A program made the position numbers and the translations under genes. The notes beneath the pieces were generated by a model, which did no database searches, had not been told where the DNA came from, and worked only from the letters and a program-made list of their open reading frames with translations. Below, piece by piece: positions 26,340 through 34,461 of a stretch of DNA of 44,190 bases (position 1 is its first letter; every line of letters starts with the position of its first letter). This DNA is from RBG-16-66-20 sp964616875 (GTDB taxonomy: Bacteria; Pseudomonadota; Gammaproteobacteria; Burkholderiales; SG8-39), in the NCBI GenBank assembly GCA_964616875.1, contig CAZTSJ010000045.1, forward strand, positions 1 to 44,190. Direction: 5' to 3'.

Positions 26340-27298
26340 GACTTCTCGTACTGCTGCTCGCGGTCGCGACCGCGGCGCCCTTGCAGGCGCAGGCGCCCAG
26401 CCCCCACGCGGTCGAAATTCCGCGCTGGTTCACCGAGACATTCCTCGACATGCCGAATGACGTGCGCGAGGCGGCGGCGCAGGGTCGGCGCGTGATGCTT
26501 TACTTCGGCCAGGACGGCTGTCCCTATTGCACCGCCCTGATGCAGACGAATTTCAGCCAGCGCGCCATCGTGGACAAGACCCGGCGCCATTTCATCGCCA
26601 TTGCCCTCAACCTCTGGGGCGATCGCGAAATCGTATGGACCGACGGCCGCCGCATGACCGAGAAAGCGCTCGGCCGCGAGCTGCGCGTGCAGTTCACCCC
26701 GACGCTGCTGTTCCTCGACGAGAAAGGCATGGTCGCGCTGCGCCTGAACGGCTACCTGCCACCGCACCGCTTCGCAGCAGCGCTCGACTACGCCGCCGGG
26801 CTCGCCGGCAAGGGCATGCGCTACGACGAGTACACCAAGACCGCGATCAAGGAAGCAGCAAGCGCGACGCTGCACGATGAAACCTTCTTCGCCGCCCCGC
26901 CGGTCGCGCTGCAGGGCGCGAAGCCGGTCGCGTTGCTGTTCGAGACCCCGTACTGCGCCGGCTGCGACGAACTGCACCGCGAAGGCCTGCAACGGCCCGA
27001 GGTGCGCAGGCTGCTCGAGCGCTACTCGGTCTACCGCCTCACGCTGAACGACATGCGCACTCCACAGACGAGCTGGGCGCGCGAGCTGCGTATCGCCTAT
27101 ACCCCGACCATCGTCTTCTTTGACCGCGGCAAGGAAGTGTTCCGCATCGACGCCTACCTGCGGCCTTTTCATCTCGCCTCGGCGCTTGACTATGTCGCGA
27201 GCGGCGCCTATCGCAAGGAGCCTTCCTTCCAGCGCTACCTGCAGGCGCGCACCGAGCGCTTGCGCGGGCGCGGCGACAAAGTGGATCTCTGGAACTGA
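26336..27298 (+). CDS. Periplasmic double-thioredoxin-fold protein
   Basis: 320 residues with a signal peptide ending PLQAQA (about residue 20). Two thioredoxin-like domains follow: the first with CPYC (Cys62, Cys65) and cis-Pro in FTPTLLFL (Pro122), the second with CAGC (Cys207, Cys210) and YTPTIVFF. Each resembles the SoxW / Thioredoxin_7 group of periplasmic disulfide reductases. Tandem domains suggest an internal duplication and sequential thiol transfer. It is coupled to lgt by ATGA. The partner could be DsbD encoded elsewhere in this window. Confidence 0.8.
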   Translation: MRLLVLLLAVATAAPLQAQAPSPHAVEIPRWFTETFLDMPNDVREAAAQGRRVMLYFGQDGCPYCTALMQTNFSQRAIVDKTRRHFIAIALNLWGDREIVWTDGRRMTEKALGRELRVQFTPTLLFLDEKGMVALRLNGYLPPHRFAAALDYAAGLAGKGMRYDEYTKTAIKEAASATLHDETFFAAPPVALQGAKPVALLFETPYCAGCDELHREGLQRPEVRRLLERYSVYRLTLNDMRTPQTSWARELRIAYTPTIVFFDRGKEVFRIDAYLRPFHLASALDYVASGAYRKEPSFQRYLQARTERLRGRGDKVDLWN

Positions 27299-27314
27299 TT
27301 CCCGCTTCGATGCT

Positions 27315-28505
27315 TCAAGCAAGCGCCCGTTCCAGCACACGGGCGACGTGCAGCGCTTCGCGTTGCGCCCCATGCTCGATCTGATGCCGGCAACTGGTTC
27401 CGTCAGCGACGATCAGCGCCTCGGCTGAAGCTTCGCGCACCGCGGGCAGCAGGCTTGCTTCGCCCATCTGCATCGAAACGTCGTAGTGCTCCGCCTCGTA
27501 GCCGAAGCTGCCTGCCATGCCGCAGCAGGAGGATTCGATCGTCGTGACTTTCAACTCCGGCACCAGGCGCAGGACCTGTTCGACAGCACCCATCACTGCA
27601 AACGCTTTCTGGTGGCAGTGGCCGTGCAGCAGAGCCTCGGCTGCGATTGGCTTGAGATTCAACTTGAGACGGCCCGCGCTCGCTTCGGAGGCGAGGAATT
27701 CCTCGAGCAGGAATGAATTTTTCGCCAGCGCCTCGGTTCCAGGGAGCATCACGCGGTACTCGTCGCGCAAGGTCAACAAGCACGAGGGTTCGAGCCCGAT
27801 GACCGGCACGCCATGCGCCAGCCATGGCGTGAGCGCATCGAGGACGCGCTGCGCTTCGGTCCGCGCTTCATCGACCAGGCCTGCGGACAGGAAGGTTCGG
27901 CCGCAACACAGCGGCCTGCTTCCCTGGACCGGGTCCGCCGTGTGCACGCGGTAGCCGGCAGCCTGCAGCACGCGGATTGCGGCACGTGCGTTCTCGGGTT
28001 CGAAATAGCGATTGAAGGTATCGACCAGGAGCACCACTTCGCGCGTGCCGCTCTTCCCCCACACCCGGTCGACAAAGCGATCGCGCCGCCAGGCCGGCAG
28101 TGCGCGTTTCGCTGTGAATCCTGCCAGCCCGCCCACGATGCGCGCGCCGAGATTCGCCAGCGGCGCCAGGCTCGCCGCGAGTTGTGCGTAACGTGGCAGA
28201 TAGGCCACCGCGCGATCGCGCAGCGTGAGGCCATGGTCCTTGCGGTAGTGGGCAAGGAACTCGATTTTCATGCGCGCCATGTCGACGCCGGTCGGGCACT
28301 CGCGCTTGCAGCCCTTGCACGAAACGCAAAGGTCGAGCGCCTCCTTCACCATCGCATCGGAGTCCGGGCCCAACTGACCGGACAGGGCGAGCCGCAATGT
28401 GTTGGCGCGGCCGCGGGTAAGGTGCTTCTCGTCGCGCGTCGCGCGGTACGAGGGGCACATGGTGCCGGCGTCGAACTTGCGGCAATGGCCGTTGTTGTTG
28501 CACAT
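27315..28505 (-). CDS. Fe-S C-terminal half of a D-2-hydroxyacid dehydrogenase, cut off by a stop codon
   Basis: 396 residues from the first ATG after the break. It holds two ferredoxin-type clusters, CNNNGHCRKFDAGTMCPSY and CVSCKGCKRECP, and two CCG-domain motifs (PLCCGRTF and SSCCGMAG), like the GlpC/GlcF-type halves. In relatives of the YdiJ / FAD-and-Fe-S dehydrogenase type this is the C-terminal part of one polypeptide of about 1000 residues. It continues in the same frame as the gene upstream, separated by a TAA at 28535-28533 and 9 codons (WGGFDKAVE) that belong to the normal protein. No ribosome site is evident at 28505, so it may be untranslated. Confidence 0.75.
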   Translation of the reverse strand: MCNNNGHCRKFDAGTMCPSYRATRDEKHLTRGRANTLRLALSGQLGPDSDAMVKEALDLCVSCKGCKRECPTGVDMARMKIEFLAHYRKDHGLTLRDRAVAYLPRYAQLAASLAPLANLGARIVGGLAGFTAKRALPAWRRDRFVDRVWGKSGTREVVLLVDTFNRYFEPENARAAIRVLQAAGYRVHTADPVQGSRPLCCGRTFLSAGLVDEARTEAQRVLDALTPWLAHGVPVIGLEPSCLLTLRDEYRVMLPGTEALAKNSFLLEEFLASEASAGRLKLNLKPIAAEALLHGHCHQKAFAVMGAVEQVLRLVPELKVTTIESSCCGMAGSFGYEAEHYDVSMQMGEASLLPAVREASAEALIVADGTSCRHQIEHGAQREALHVARVLERALA

Positions 28506-28532
28506 CTCGACGGCCTTGTCGAAACCGCCCCA

Positions 28533-30200
28533 TTACGACCAGTCGAGCGCCGGCGGCGGCAGCGTCGTCTCGTAGCCCGGCTTGAAACGGAACAGGGTCT
28601 TGTCGTCCATCTTCGAGGGCGCGACGATCTTGCCGGGATTCATGAGTCCGCGCGGATCGAGCAGCGATTTTATTTCGCCCAGCACCGCGGTAAGGCGCGG
28701 ACCGAAAAACGGCGCGATCCATTCCGAGCGCACCAGGCCATCGCCGTGCTCGCCCGAGTAGGCGCCCTTGTACTGCCTCACCATGGCGCAGGCTTCCTCG
28801 GCGATCGCACGCATCTGCGCCGCGCCGTCGCGGCGCATGTCGAGTATCGGACGCACATGCAGCGTGCCGACGGAAGCGTGGGCGTACCAGGTGCCCCGCG
28901 TGCCGTGCTTCTCGAACACCTGCGTCAGGCGGTCGGTATATTCGGCCAGGTGCTCGAGCGGCACGGCGCAGTCTTCGATGAAGGAGACGGGTTTGCCGTC
29001 GCCCTTCATGGACATCATGATGTTGAGCCCCGCCTTGCGGACCTCCCAGAGATCCTTCTGCTGCTGTGCGCCGGTGAGCTCGACCACGCTGCCCGGCAGG
29101 CCGAGATCTCCCATGAGTTGTGCAAGCTGTTTTAGTTTTTTCGCCTGATTTTCTTCCCCTGAAAACTCAACCAAAAGAATCGCATCGGGGTCTCCTCTGA
29201 TGAACTCGTCCACGGTGTTGCGATAGGCGGCGATATCGCGCGCCAGGCCGATCATGGTGCGGTCCACCAGCTCCACCGCGGAGGGTCCAAGCTTGACGAT
29301 GTGCTGCGTGAGTTCCATCGCGGTATGGAACTTCGGGAAATGCACCACGCCAAGTGCCCTTGCCGAAGGCAGCGGCGAGAGTTTGAGCGACAGCTGCTCG
29401 AACCAGGCGAGCGTTCCCTCGGAGCCGACCAGCAGGTGCGCGGCATTGGCGTGGGGCGGGCCGAGGTGATCGAGGTTGTAGCCGGCGACCTTACGCAGGA
29501 CTTTCGGAAAGCGCGCTTCGATTTCGACCTTCTCTCTTGCGTAGAGACTCTTCATGCGTGCAACAAAATCGAGATATTCGGCGGGCCCCGACGGATTCTC
29601 CATCGGACCGAAACGCCAGCGCTTGCCGGCAACCGTCACCGCGTCGATGGCGAGCACGTTGTGCACCATGTTGCCGTAGGCGATCGAGCGCGAGCCGCAG
29701 GAATTGTTGCCCGCCATGCCGCCCAGAGTCGCCTGGGCGCTGGTCGATACATCCACGGCAAACCACAAGCCCGACGCACGCAGCTTCGCATTCAGGCTGT
29801 CCAGCACCACTCCGGGCTGCACGAGCGCGGTGCGCGCGACGGCGTCAACTTCGACGATCTGATTCAGGTACTTCGAGTCGTCGATGACGAGCGCGGCGCC
29901 GACGGCCTGGCCGCACTGCGAACTGCCGGCGCCGCGCGGCAGTACCGGCACCCCGGCTTCGGCGGCAATCGCCAGCGCGGTGCGCGCCGCTTCGAGGCTG
30001 CGCGGCACCACCACTCCGATCGGCTCCACCTGATAGATCGAGGCATCGGTCGCGTAGCGCCCGCGCGAGGCGGCATCGAACAGCACCTCGCCATCGACGT
30101 TCTTGCGCAGGCGCTGCGCGAGCGCGGACTCCCCTGGCCTGGCCGCCACGAACTTGACCGGAAACGACGGCGCGCCGGCAGGGAACGCAGGCGCGTTCAT
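28533..30200 (-). CDS. FAD-binding N-terminal half of a D-2-hydroxyacid dehydrogenase
   Basis: 555 residues. An FAD-linked oxidase domain (FAD_binding_4: GVVVPRSLEAARTALAIAAEAGVPVLPRGAGSSQCGQAVG, then MAGNNSCGSRSIAYG) is followed by the FAD-oxidase C domain (VSFIEDCAVPLEHLAEY and GEHGDGLVRSEWI). This resembles D-lactate, glycolate or D-2-hydroxyglutarate dehydrogenases. It ends abruptly at ALDWS-stop, exactly where relatives run on into the Fe-S half. The ATG overlaps the regulator stop as ATGA, so regulator and enzyme form one operon. The FAD part alone looks complete and could fold. Confidence 0.82.
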   Translation of the reverse strand: MNAPAFPAGAPSFPVKFVAARPGESALAQRLRKNVDGEVLFDAASRGRYATDASIYQVEPIGVVVPRSLEAARTALAIAAEAGVPVLPRGAGSSQCGQAVGAALVIDDSKYLNQIVEVDAVARTALVQPGVVLDSLNAKLRASGLWFAVDVSTSAQATLGGMAGNNSCGSRSIAYGNMVHNVLAIDAVTVAGKRWRFGPMENPSGPAEYLDFVARMKSLYAREKVEIEARFPKVLRKVAGYNLDHLGPPHANAAHLLVGSEGTLAWFEQLSLKLSPLPSARALGVVHFPKFHTAMELTQHIVKLGPSAVELVDRTMIGLARDIAAYRNTVDEFIRGDPDAILLVEFSGEENQAKKLKQLAQLMGDLGLPGSVVELTGAQQQKDLWEVRKAGLNIMMSMKGDGKPVSFIEDCAVPLEHLAEYTDRLTQVFEKHGTRGTWYAHASVGTLHVRPILDMRRDGAAQMRAIAEEACAMVRQYKGAYSGEHGDGLVRSEWIAPFFGPRLTAVLGEIKSLLDPRGLMNPGKIVAPSKMDDKTLFRFKPGYETTLPPPALDWS

Positions 30201-30886
30201 GCCGCCTGGCGCGTTGTCAGCGCTTTGAGTTCCGCCAGTACGCTGGAGAGCTTGTGCGCGAGGTGATCCGAGAGCAGCGCCTTGATTCGCTTCACGTCCC
30301 TCGCACTCAACGCCGCAAGGATCGCGTCGTGCTCGCGCACCGCGGCATCCCAGCGCTCCTTCGACAGGTTTGCCATGTAGCGTGCGCGCCGCACATTGCC
30401 GTTCATTTGCCGATAGGTGTTGAACAGCACCGCGTTGCCCGAGTACTTGACGATTTTCAGGTGAATCGCCTGATTGAACTTGAAGTAGCCGGCAAGATCG
30501 CCGCGCGCATGATAGGCCAGCATTTCGAAGTGCAAGGCGCGAATCTCGTTGATCTGCGCGTCGGTCGCGCTGAGGCAGGCAAGCTCACCGGCCAGCGCCT
30601 CAAGCGCGCCCATCACCGCAAGGGATTCCGCCAGGCGCACTGGGTCCATCTGCGAAACGATGGCGCCGCGGTTGGGAAGCAACTCGACCAGACCCTCGGT
30701 CGCGAGTACCTTGAAGGCTTCGCGCAGAGGGGTGCGGGACACACCCAGCTGGGCCGTCAGCAGGCGTTCGTTCATTCGAGCGCCTGGGGCGAGGCGCCCC
30801 TGCACGATCAGGTCGCGCAGACGGTCGGTCGCCTCCTCGTGGAGAGGCCGGCGGATGATAGGGGTAGGCTCTTGCGAATCGTCCAT
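30197..30886 (-). CDS. GntR-family (FadR/FCD subfamily) transcriptional regulator
   Basis: 229 residues from ATG 30886. The N-terminal winged HTH contains RLRDLIVQGRLAPGARMNERLLTAQLGVSRTPLREAFKVLATEGLVELLPNRGAIV, typical GntR. The C-terminal FCD domain supplies metal/ligand residues in KFNQAIHLKIV and REHDAILAALSARD...HL. FCD regulators commonly sense small organic acids such as lactate, glycolate or gluconate. A TTG six codons upstream is possible, but that sequence is the operator. It heads the operon with the FAD/Fe-S dehydrogenase and is divergent from the aminotransferase. Confidence 0.88.
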   Translation of the reverse strand: MDDSQEPTPIIRRPLHEEATDRLRDLIVQGRLAPGARMNERLLTAQLGVSRTPLREAFKVLATEGLVELLPNRGAIVSQMDPVRLAESLAVMGALEALAGELACLSATDAQINEIRALHFEMLAYHARGDLAGYFKFNQAIHLKIVKYSGNAVLFNTYRQMNGNVRRARYMANLSKERWDAAVREHDAILAALSARDVKRIKALLSDHLAHKLSSVLAELKALTTRQAA

Positions 30887-30906
30887 TTTGTATGCAGAAT
30901 ACAAAA
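30886..30906. promoter_or_regulatory. Operator 1: long palindrome over the regulator's promoter and start
   Basis: TTTTGTAT (30886-30893) and ATACAAAA (30899-30906) form a perfect 8-bp inverted repeat with 5 nt between. It covers the -10 and start region of the regulator gene and reaches its ATG, which fits autorepression. The core TTGTAT/ATACAA fits the TNGT...ACNA pattern bound by FadR-type GntR proteins. Confidence 0.7.
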
Positions 30907-30924
30907 ATTACAGGTTTGGCGCAA
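30896..30924 (-). promoter_or_regulatory. Candidate promoter of the GntR gene
   Basis: Minus strand TTGCGC (30924-30919), a 17-nt spacer, TATTCT (30901-30896). The predicted start is only a few bases before the ATG at 30886, so the message would be nearly leaderless, in keeping with the lack of a ribosome site. The -10 lies inside operator 1. Confidence 0.45.
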
Positions 30925-30951
30925 TACCCAGCCTTTATGCTGCGCACAATT

Positions 30952-30968
30952 TATCATTTTGTATGCAA
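30952..30968 (+). promoter_or_regulatory. Operator 2 and -10 element before the aminotransferase gene
   Basis: TTTTGTATGCA at 30957-30967 repeats the left part of operator 1 (30886-30896) letter for letter, 71 bp away and in direct orientation. TTGTATGCAA (30959-30968) is a near-palindrome. TATCAT (30952-30957) directly before it is a good -10 match without a clear -35. The regulator bound here would block the aminotransferase promoter. Confidence 0.5.
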
Positions 30969-30983
30969 TTCGAGGAGGCATGC

Positions 30984-32180
30984 ATGACCCGAGCTGCCGG
31001 ACGCCATTTTCTCCAGATCCCTGGACCGACCAATGTTCCAGACCGGATACTGCGGGCGATCGATTTCCCGACCATGGACCATCGCGGCCCGGCCTTCGCC
31101 CCGCTCGGCAAGGAAGTGCTCGAAGGCATGAAGCGTGTCTTCAAGACCGCCGGCCCCGTCGTCATCTATCCGGCCTCGGGAACCGGCGCCTGGGAGGCGG
31201 CCCTGGTCAATACGCTCTCACCGGGAGACCAGGTGTTGATGTACGAGACCGGGCATTTCGCCACGCTGTGGCAGAAAATGGCCAAGCGCCTCGGCCTGGA
31301 GCCAGAGTTCATTGCCGGCGACTGGCGCAGCGGCGCCGACCCGCAGGCGATCGAAGCGCGGCTGCGCGAAGACCGGCAGCACCAGATCAAGGCCGTGTGC
31401 GTGGTGCACAATGAAACCGCCACTGGCGTGGTCTCGCGCATCGCCGATGTGCGCCGCGCGATCGACGCCGCGAGGCATCCCGCGCTTTACCTCGTCGATA
31501 CCATCTCGTCGCTCGCCTCGATCGACTACCGGCACGACGAATGGGGCGTGGATGTCACCGTGGGCGGCTCGCAAAAAGGACTCATGCTGCCGCCGGGGCT
31601 GTCCTTCAACGCCATCTCGGCCAAGGCGCTGGCCACCTCGAAGCTCTCGAAGCTGCCGCGCAGTTTCTGGGACTGGGGCGACATGCTCGCGAGCAACAAG
31701 GACGGCTACTTCCCGTACACGCCGGCGACCAATCTGCTCTACGGCCTGCGCGAAGCGCTGAAGATGCTGCTCGAAGAGGAGGGCCTGGAAAACGTGTTCG
31801 CGCGCCATCAAAGGCACGCCGAGGCGACGCGGCGCGCCGTGCGCGCCTGGGGACTCGAGGTGCTGGCGAAGAATCCGGCCGAGTACTCGGGTTCGCTCAC
31901 CGCGGTGCTGATGCCGGCCGGGCACGACGCGGACCGCGTGCGCAAGACCATTCTCGAGAATTTCGACATGTCGCTGGGCACCGGCCTGGGCAGGCTCGCC
32001 GGCAAGGTGTTCCGCATCGGTCATCTGGGCGATTTCAATGACCTGTCGCTGGTGGGAACCCTCGCGGGTTGCGAAATGGGACTGCAACTCGCCGGGGTGC
32101 CGGTACGGCAGGAAGGCGTGCAGGCCGCGATGGCGTACCTCGCCGAATGTCACGCCAACCCGGCGCGCGCCGCGGCCTGA
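30984..32180 (+). CDS. Serine-glyoxylate / alanine-glyoxylate aminotransferase family protein
   Basis: 398 residues, class V PLP-dependent aminotransferase of the SgaA/AGT type, likely converting glyoxylate to glycine using serine or alanine. The start PGPTNVP and DHRGPAF are family marks; the PLP lysine is Lys198 in VGGSQKGLMLPPG, with Asp in YLVDTISSLAS. ATG 30984 has GAGGAGG 5 nt upstream. It shares a divergent control region with the FCD regulator and hydroxyacid dehydrogenase, which suggests a joint role in glycolate/glyoxylate or a similar 2-hydroxyacid pathway. Confidence 0.9.
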   Translation: MTRAAGRHFLQIPGPTNVPDRILRAIDFPTMDHRGPAFAPLGKEVLEGMKRVFKTAGPVVIYPASGTGAWEAALVNTLSPGDQVLMYETGHFATLWQKMAKRLGLEPEFIAGDWRSGADPQAIEARLREDRQHQIKAVCVVHNETATGVVSRIADVRRAIDAARHPALYLVDTISSLASIDYRHDEWGVDVTVGGSQKGLMLPPGLSFNAISAKALATSKLSKLPRSFWDWGDMLASNKDGYFPYTPATNLLYGLREALKMLLEEEGLENVFARHQRHAEATRRAVRAWGLEVLAKNPAEYSGSLTAVLMPAGHDADRVRKTILENFDMSLGTGLGRLAGKVFRIGHLGDFNDLSLVGTLAGCEMGLQLAGVPVRQEGVQAAMAYLAECHANPARAAA

Positions 32181-32224
32181 GCTATGATTTGCCCGGGAAA
32201 TCGATACTCTTAGGAGGAGACGAC

Positions 32225-33190
32225 ATGCTTAGAACCCTGTTGTTCGTCGCACTCGCGGCTGCAGGCTTCGCCGCCCACGCGCAATCTTGGCCGAATAAAC
32301 CGGTCACGTTCGTGAATCCGTTCCCTGCAGGCGGCGGAACCGACACCTTCGCCAGACCGATTGCCGCCAAACTGGGGCAGCAGATAGGTCAGCAGTTCCT
32401 CATCGAGAACCAGGGGGGAGCCGGCGGCACGGTGGGTGCCACCAACGTCGTCAAGCGCGCTCCGGACGGCTACAACTGGTTTTTTGGCGCGGTACACCAC
32501 ACTATCGCCGAGAGCCTGTATGCGCGCCTGCCCTACAACCTGGAAAGGGATTTCGAACCGATCACGGTTGCGGCTTTCGTGCCGAACGTCGTTGTGGTGC
32601 ATCCCAAGCACGCCGACAAGATAAAGACGCTCAAGGATCTGATCGACTACGTGAAAGCCAATCCCGGCAGGCTCAACTACGGCTCCGCGGGCAATGGCAC
32701 CACGCATCATCTGGCCGTGGAATTGTTCAAGACCATGACCAAGAGCTTCATTGTCCACATTCCTTACCAGGGCGCGGGCCCGCTGATGGTGGGTCTGCTG
32801 TCGGGCACGGTTGACCTCGCTTTCGATGGCATGGGCACATCGTCCGTGCAGATCAAAGCGGGCAAACTGATTCCTTTGGCCATCACCAGCGCGGCGCGCA
32901 ACCCGGTGCTGCCGAACGTTCCGACCATGGCCGAAGCGGGCCTGCCCGGCTACGAGGTGCGGACCTGGTATGGCATCTGGGCGCTCAGGGGTACCCCCAA
33001 GGAAGCCAAGGACCGCATGTACAAGGAAGTCGTCATCGCAATGAACCAACCGGACCTGAAGGCAATATGGGCCCTGCAGGGTGCCGACCCGGGTGGCATG
33101 CCGCCCGAGGAGATGGTCAAGCTGGTGCGAAGCGAAATCGTGAAGTGGGCGCAGGTCGTCAAGGACGCCGGCGCGAAGGTGGACAACTAG
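32225..33190 (+). CDS. Bug family tripartite tricarboxylate transporter receptor
   Basis: 321 residues. Signal peptide ends FAAHAQ (about residue 20); the mature start SWPNKPVTFVNPFPAGGGTDTFARPIA is the hallmark of Bug/TctC periplasmic binding proteins, followed by VENQ-like IENQGGAGGTVGA. These proteins bind carboxylates and other small anions for TctAB permeases. No tctA or tctB lies nearby, which is usual for the many orphan Bug genes of Betaproteobacteria. AGGAGGAGA precedes ATG 32225. It is 44 nt behind the aminotransferase, probably the same transcript, which hints at an organic-acid ligand. Confidence 0.92.
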   Translation: MLRTLLFVALAAAGFAAHAQSWPNKPVTFVNPFPAGGGTDTFARPIAAKLGQQIGQQFLIENQGGAGGTVGATNVVKRAPDGYNWFFGAVHHTIAESLYARLPYNLERDFEPITVAAFVPNVVVVHPKHADKIKTLKDLIDYVKANPGRLNYGSAGNGTTHHLAVELFKTMTKSFIVHIPYQGAGPLMVGLLSGTVDLAFDGMGTSSVQIKAGKLIPLAITSAARNPVLPNVPTMAEAGLPGYEVRTWYGIWALRGTPKEAKDRMYKEVVIAMNQPDLKAIWALQGADPGGMPPEEMVKLVRSEIVKWAQVVKDAGAKVDN

Positions 33191-33193
33191 TAT

Positions 33194-34432
33194 TCAGACA
33201 ATGCCATCGGCTCGCAGCTGCGCGATTTCGGTTTCATTTAATTTCAGAAATTCCTTCAATATTTGATCGGTATGCTCGCCCAGCAAAGGCGGCGGCAGCC
33301 GGTATTCGAGAGGGGTAGCGGAGAACCGCATCGGGCTGGCCACCAGCGGCAGCTTGCCCGCGGCGGAATGCTCAAGTTCAATCTTCACGCCGCGCGCCTT
33401 GACCTGCGGTTCCGCGAACACCTGCGCAATGTCGTTGATCGGGCCGTTCGGCACGCCGGCCGCATCGAGCAGCGCAAGCCACTCGGCGGTGGTCTTCCTG
33501 CTGAAAATTTCCTGGATCAGGCGGGTGAGTTCGGTACGGTTTTCGACACGCTGGCCGTTGGTCGCGAAACGCGCATCCGCGCCCAGTTCGGGGCATCCTG
33601 CCGCATCGCAAAATTTCCGGAACAGATTGTCGTTGCCGCAGGCGACGATCACCTCGCCATCGCTTGAGCGGAACGGCTGGTACGGCACGATGTTCGGATG
33701 CAGGTTGCCGATGCGGCCCGGCGGCTTGCCGGTCGAAAAGTAATTGGTATTCTGGTATGCGAGCAGCGCGATCTGCGAATCGAGCAGCGCCAGATCGAGG
33801 TGCTGGCCCGCGCCGGTCTGCGCGCGGCTGGCGAGCGCCGCGCAGATCGCGATGGATGCGTACATGCCGGTAATGATGTCGGCGATCGGGACGCCGGCAC
33901 GCTGCGGTCCGCCGCCTGCCTTGTGCTCCCCCGGACCCGCGTCGGGTTCGCCGGTAATACTCATCATCCCGCCCATGCCCTGGATCATGAAGTCGTAGCC
34001 CGGCCGCTCGCGGTAGGGCCCGGTCTGGCCGAAACCGGTGATCGAGCAATAGATCAGGCGCGGGTTCGCACTCTTCAGATCGTCATAGCCAAGGCCGTAG
34101 CGCGCCAGGTCGCCGTGCTTGTAGTTTTCGATCAGCACGTCGCACTCCCGGGCGAGCGCACGAATAAGCGCCTGGCCTTGCGGCGCTGCCACGTTGACCG
34201 TGATGGATTTCTTGCCGCGGTTCGCAGAGGTGAAGTAGGCCGAGTCCTTCGTTTCGCGGCCGTGCGTGTCCTTCACCCAGGGCGGCCCGAAGGCGCGCGA
34301 GTCGTCGCCGACCTTGGGCCGCTCCACTTTGATCACCTCGGCGCCGAGGTCGGCCAGATTCTGGCCGGCCCAGGGACCGGCCAGCACGCGCGACAGATCG
34401 AGCACTCGAACCTGCGCCAGCGGTCCCGCCAT
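33194..34432 (-). CDS. CaiB/BaiF (class III) CoA-transferase
   Basis: 412 residues. Starts MAGPLAQVRVLDLSRVLAGPWAGQNLADLGAEVIKVERP, the standard opening of formyl-CoA transferase relatives, with FTSANRGKKSITVNV and the candidate catalytic Asp in RPGYDFMIQGMGG. The C-terminal part LGEHTDQILKEFL is also typical. It moves CoA between carboxylic acids; the acids are not predictable. GGGAG lies 6 nt before the ATG. It is 29 nt behind the TauE/SafE gene and convergent with the Bug gene (3 nt between stops). Confidence 0.9.
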   Translation of the reverse strand: MAGPLAQVRVLDLSRVLAGPWAGQNLADLGAEVIKVERPKVGDDSRAFGPPWVKDTHGRETKDSAYFTSANRGKKSITVNVAAPQGQALIRALARECDVLIENYKHGDLARYGLGYDDLKSANPRLIYCSITGFGQTGPYRERPGYDFMIQGMGGMMSITGEPDAGPGEHKAGGGPQRAGVPIADIITGMYASIAICAALASRAQTGAGQHLDLALLDSQIALLAYQNTNYFSTGKPPGRIGNLHPNIVPYQPFRSSDGEVIVACGNDNLFRKFCDAAGCPELGADARFATNGQRVENRTELTRLIQEIFSRKTTAEWLALLDAAGVPNGPINDIAQVFAEPQVKARGVKIELEHSAAGKLPLVASPMRFSATPLEYRLPPPLLGEHTDQILKEFLKLNETEIAQLRADGIV

Positions 34433-34461
34433 GAACTGCTCCCAAGGGAAGGTGCGGCAAT

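Noticed and set aside
28533..28535. Recoding (selenocysteine or programmed readthrough) at the dehydrogenase stop
   Set aside because: The codon is TAA, not TGA, no recoding structure is obvious, and relatives carry an ordinary residue; a nonsense mutation is simpler.
32225..33190. Orphan Bug receptor without tctAB as a novelty
   Set aside because: Betaproteobacteria carry many Bug genes far from any permease gene, so this is ordinary.
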